From positions 1 through 7,220 of the forward strand of contig DPIB01000230.1 of the NCBI GenBank assembly GCA_003522805.1: a stretch of 7,220 nucleotides of DNA. The letters run 5' to 3'. The translations under genes were made by a program, and so were the position numbers. How positions within the stretch are numbered: the stretch's first letter is position 1; every line of letters starts with the position of its first letter. This document shows, in pieces, positions 5,937 through 7,220 of the stretch. Source of the DNA: Fervidobacterium sp. GTDB lineage: Bacteria; Thermotogota; Thermotogae; Thermotogales; Fervidobacteriaceae. Below the pieces are notes generated by a model. The model worked only from the letters and a program-made list of their open reading frames with translations. It was not told where the DNA came from and made no database searches.

Positions 5937-6583
5937 TGTCGTCAAGGTGGAAGGAAGTCACTAAAGGAATCATATCAGAGAACCCGACGTACGTTCAAGT
6001 ACTTGGCATGTGTCCAACTTTGGCAACAACGACAAGCGCAGAAAATGGATTAGGCATGGGCCTTGCGGCTACAGCTGTGCTCATAATGTCAAACGTTGTC
6101 ATATCGGCTATCAGAAAAACTGTACCTGAGAAGGTTAGGATACCAATATTCATAACTGTTATAGCAACTCTTGTAACTATTGTAGACTTGCTGATGCATG
6201 CATACATATATGCTTTGTGGAAAACCCTAGGCCTATTCATTCCACTGATTACTGTTAACTGTATCATAATGGGTCGAGCAGAGGCTTACGCCTCTAAGAA
6301 TGGTATCGTGGATTCACTTTTGGACGGTCTAGGGATGGGTCTTGGATTTACACTGAGCTTAACGTTGCTTGGTAGTATTAGAGAATTGCTTGGCAATGGA
6401 ACCATATTTGGTATAAAAGTATGGGGAAAGGCTTTCAACATGTTTGTTATGATACTGCCGCCTGGAGCTTTCTTGACTCTTGGACTTCTAGCAGCCCTTT
6501 TTGCTACCATATCTATTAAGAAGAATGAGAAGGCAAAGAAGAAGGCCAATCAACAGCAAGCACAGAAGGCAGGTGAACAATAA
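5936..6583 (+). CDS. rnfE: Rnf complex subunit RnfE (membrane, Fe-S half-site)
   Basis: RnfE, homologous to NqrD, is a six-helix membrane protein that with RnfA forms the central ion-translocating pair. GMCPTLA (Cys26) and ITVNCIIMGRAEAYA (Cys109) are the conserved cysteines that, in solved Rnf/NQR structures, hold a [2Fe-2S] cluster jointly with the two matching cysteines of the partner subunit. Hydrophobic segments lie near 40-60, 68-90, 96-114, 127-146 and 170-193, and ENPTYVQVLG (15-24) is a half-helix. A Lys/Gln-rich tail (195-215) follows the last helix. I chose ATG 5936 (215 aa), which overlaps the rnfG stop as TGATG and has AAGGGGGTG (5920-5928) 7 nt upstream; an in-frame TTG at 5933 would add one Met and is less well spaced. 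The stop overlaps rnfA as TAATG. Confidence 0.96.
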   Translation: MSSRWKEVTKGIISENPTYVQVLGMCPTLATTTSAENGLGMGLAATAVLIMSNVVISAIRKTVPEKVRIPIFITVIATLVTIVDLLMHAYIYALWKTLGLFIPLITVNCIIMGRAEAYASKNGIVDSLLDGLGMGLGFTLSLTLLGSIRELLGNGTIFGIKVWGKAFNMFVMILPPGAFLTLGLLAALFATISIKKNEKAKKKANQQQAQKAGEQ

Positions 6584-7155
6584 TGAATTTCTTTATGATA
6601 CTTTTGTCTGCAATGCTTGTAAATAATTATGTTTTCGTAAGATTTTTGGGCATTTGCCCATTCTTGGGTGTTTCAAAGAAGACTTCGACTGCAGTTGGGA
6701 TGGGTGTAGCTGTTACTTTCGTTTTGGTGATGTCATCAGCATTATCATGGCTACTCGATCTGCTGTTGATTACTCTTAAGTTGGAATTCCTTAGGACGAT
6801 AATCTTTATACTCGTCATTGCAACATTTGTACAATTTGTTGAGGCATTCCTAAAGAAAACTAATCGTACACTATATGAAGCTCTCGGCATATACTTACCC
6901 CTTATAACAACGAATTGTATAATCCTTGGTATTGCATTACTTAACAGTACCTCAAAGTACTCTTTCTTAGAAGCAATCTTCAATGCCCTGGGTGCTGGTT
7001 TAGGTTTCCTGCTTGCTCTGATCATCTTTTCAGGAATTAGGGAAAGACTGGAGTTATATGATGTGCCAAAACCATTTCAAAATCTTCCAATATCCATGAT
7101 AACGGCTTCTATAATGTCACTCGCCTTTACAGGATTTCAAGGTATGATTAAATAA
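6583..7155 (+). CDS. rnfA: Rnf complex subunit RnfA (membrane, Fe-S half-site)
   Basis: RnfA, homologous to NqrE and distantly to RnfE, is the second six-helix membrane subunit of the ion channel core. The 190-aa length is exactly what the family shows. LVNNYVFVRFLGICPFLGVS (12-31) includes Cys25, and LPLITTNCIILGIALLN (105-121) includes Cys112; these two cysteines pair with Cys26 and Cys109 of RnfE around the shared [2Fe-2S] cluster. Hydrophobic segments are near 2-20, 38-60, 70-90, 101-120, 131-150 and 169-187, and SGIRERLELYDVP (150-162) is the usual charged loop. The ATG at 6583 overlaps the rnfE stop by one base, with AGGTGA (6571-6576) 6 nt upstream. It is the last gene before a strong terminator; rnfB, normally the next gene, is not seen. 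Confidence 0.97.
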   Translation: MNFFMILLSAMLVNNYVFVRFLGICPFLGVSKKTSTAVGMGVAVTFVLVMSSALSWLLDLLLITLKLEFLRTIIFILVIATFVQFVEAFLKKTNRTLYEALGIYLPLITTNCIILGIALLNSTSKYSFLEAIFNALGAGLGFLLALIIFSGIRERLELYDVPKPFQNLPISMITASIMSLAFTGFQGMIK

Positions 7156-7185
7156 CTTTCTAAATTATCTTGACAATTTTGAAAG

Positions 7186-7213
7186 AGTTCCAGCTCATAA
7201 GCTGGAACTTTTT
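7186..7213 (+). terminator. Strong intrinsic terminator after rnfA
   Basis: AGTTCCAGCT (7186-7195) and AGCTGGAACT (7200-7209) form a perfect 10-bp stem with a four-base loop CATA, followed by TTTT and then CTCT; the preceding AAAG can extend the stem by pairing with the T-run. It begins 30 nt after the rnfA stop. This is a textbook rho-independent terminator for + strand transcripts and marks the end of the rnfCDGEA unit. Confidence 0.93.
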
Positions 7214-7220
7214 CTCTGTT

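Noticed and set aside
2969..7155. The cluster as Na+-NQR (nqrABCDE) in place of Rnf.
   Set aside because: The first subunit has two ferredoxin-type Cys motifs, which NqrA lacks, and no NqrF is seen.
6583..7155. Similarity of RnfA and RnfE as a recent tandem duplication.
   Set aside because: The two are ancient paralogues in all Rnf and NQR complexes and are strongly diverged here.
7170..7175. Perfect TTGACA just after rnfA, as a -35 box for a downstream gene such as rnfB.
   Set aside because: At 16-18 nt downstream there is only terminator stem sequence, with no acceptable -10 box.

Overview
The window reads as a thermophilic anaerobe of the Thermotogae, most likely Fervidobacteriaceae (Fervidobacterium-like). 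The grounds are a base composition of roughly 40% G+C by eye, heavy AGA/ATA codon use, tight operons with GTG/TTG starts and strong Shine-Dalgarno sites, a CheD closely matching the Thermotoga maritima enzyme, and the pairing of a cheD-fliA motility block with an Rnf complex. The species call is inference; the gene content is seen directly. All eight recognised or plausible neighbours plus two further unknown genes lie on the + strand.

Region 1 (about 1-2772) is the 3' part of a chemotaxis/flagellar operon whose beginning lies outside the window. cheD (receptor glutamine deamidase) is followed, with a 4-nt overlap and a TTG start, by fliA (flagellar sigma-28). Three genes I cannot assign follow in tight or overlapping arrangement: a 106-aa polar, probably disordered protein, a 163-aa protein and a 264-aa protein. 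I see no promoter or strong terminator inside this block, so the unknown genes are probably co-transcribed with fliA.

Region 2 (2773-2968) is the only sizeable gap. It holds a weak hairpin just after the last unknown gene, a sigma-A type promoter (TTGATT, 16 nt, TATACT), an AT-only 12-bp palindrome covering the probable start site, a hairpin followed by a T-rich tract in the rnfC leader, and a strong ribosome-binding site.

Region 3 (2969-7155) is rnfC-rnfD-rnfG-rnfE-rnfA, with every junction overlapping by 1 or 4 nt. Together these encode five of the six subunits of the Rnf ion-pumping ferredoxin:NAD+ oxidoreductase: the peripheral NADH/FMN/Fe-S subunit (C), two covalently flavinylated subunits (D, G) and the membrane pair holding a shared [2Fe-2S] site (E, A). 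A textbook intrinsic terminator at 7186-7213 closes the operon directly after rnfA. The sixth subunit gene, rnfB, which usually follows rnfA, is not in the window and would have to be transcribed separately. No mobile element, CRISPR array, tRNA or rRNA was seen. I do not see a convincing wholly new system; the most open points are the three unknown genes behind fliA, the leader and operator-like structure before rnfC, and the terminator placed before any rnfB.
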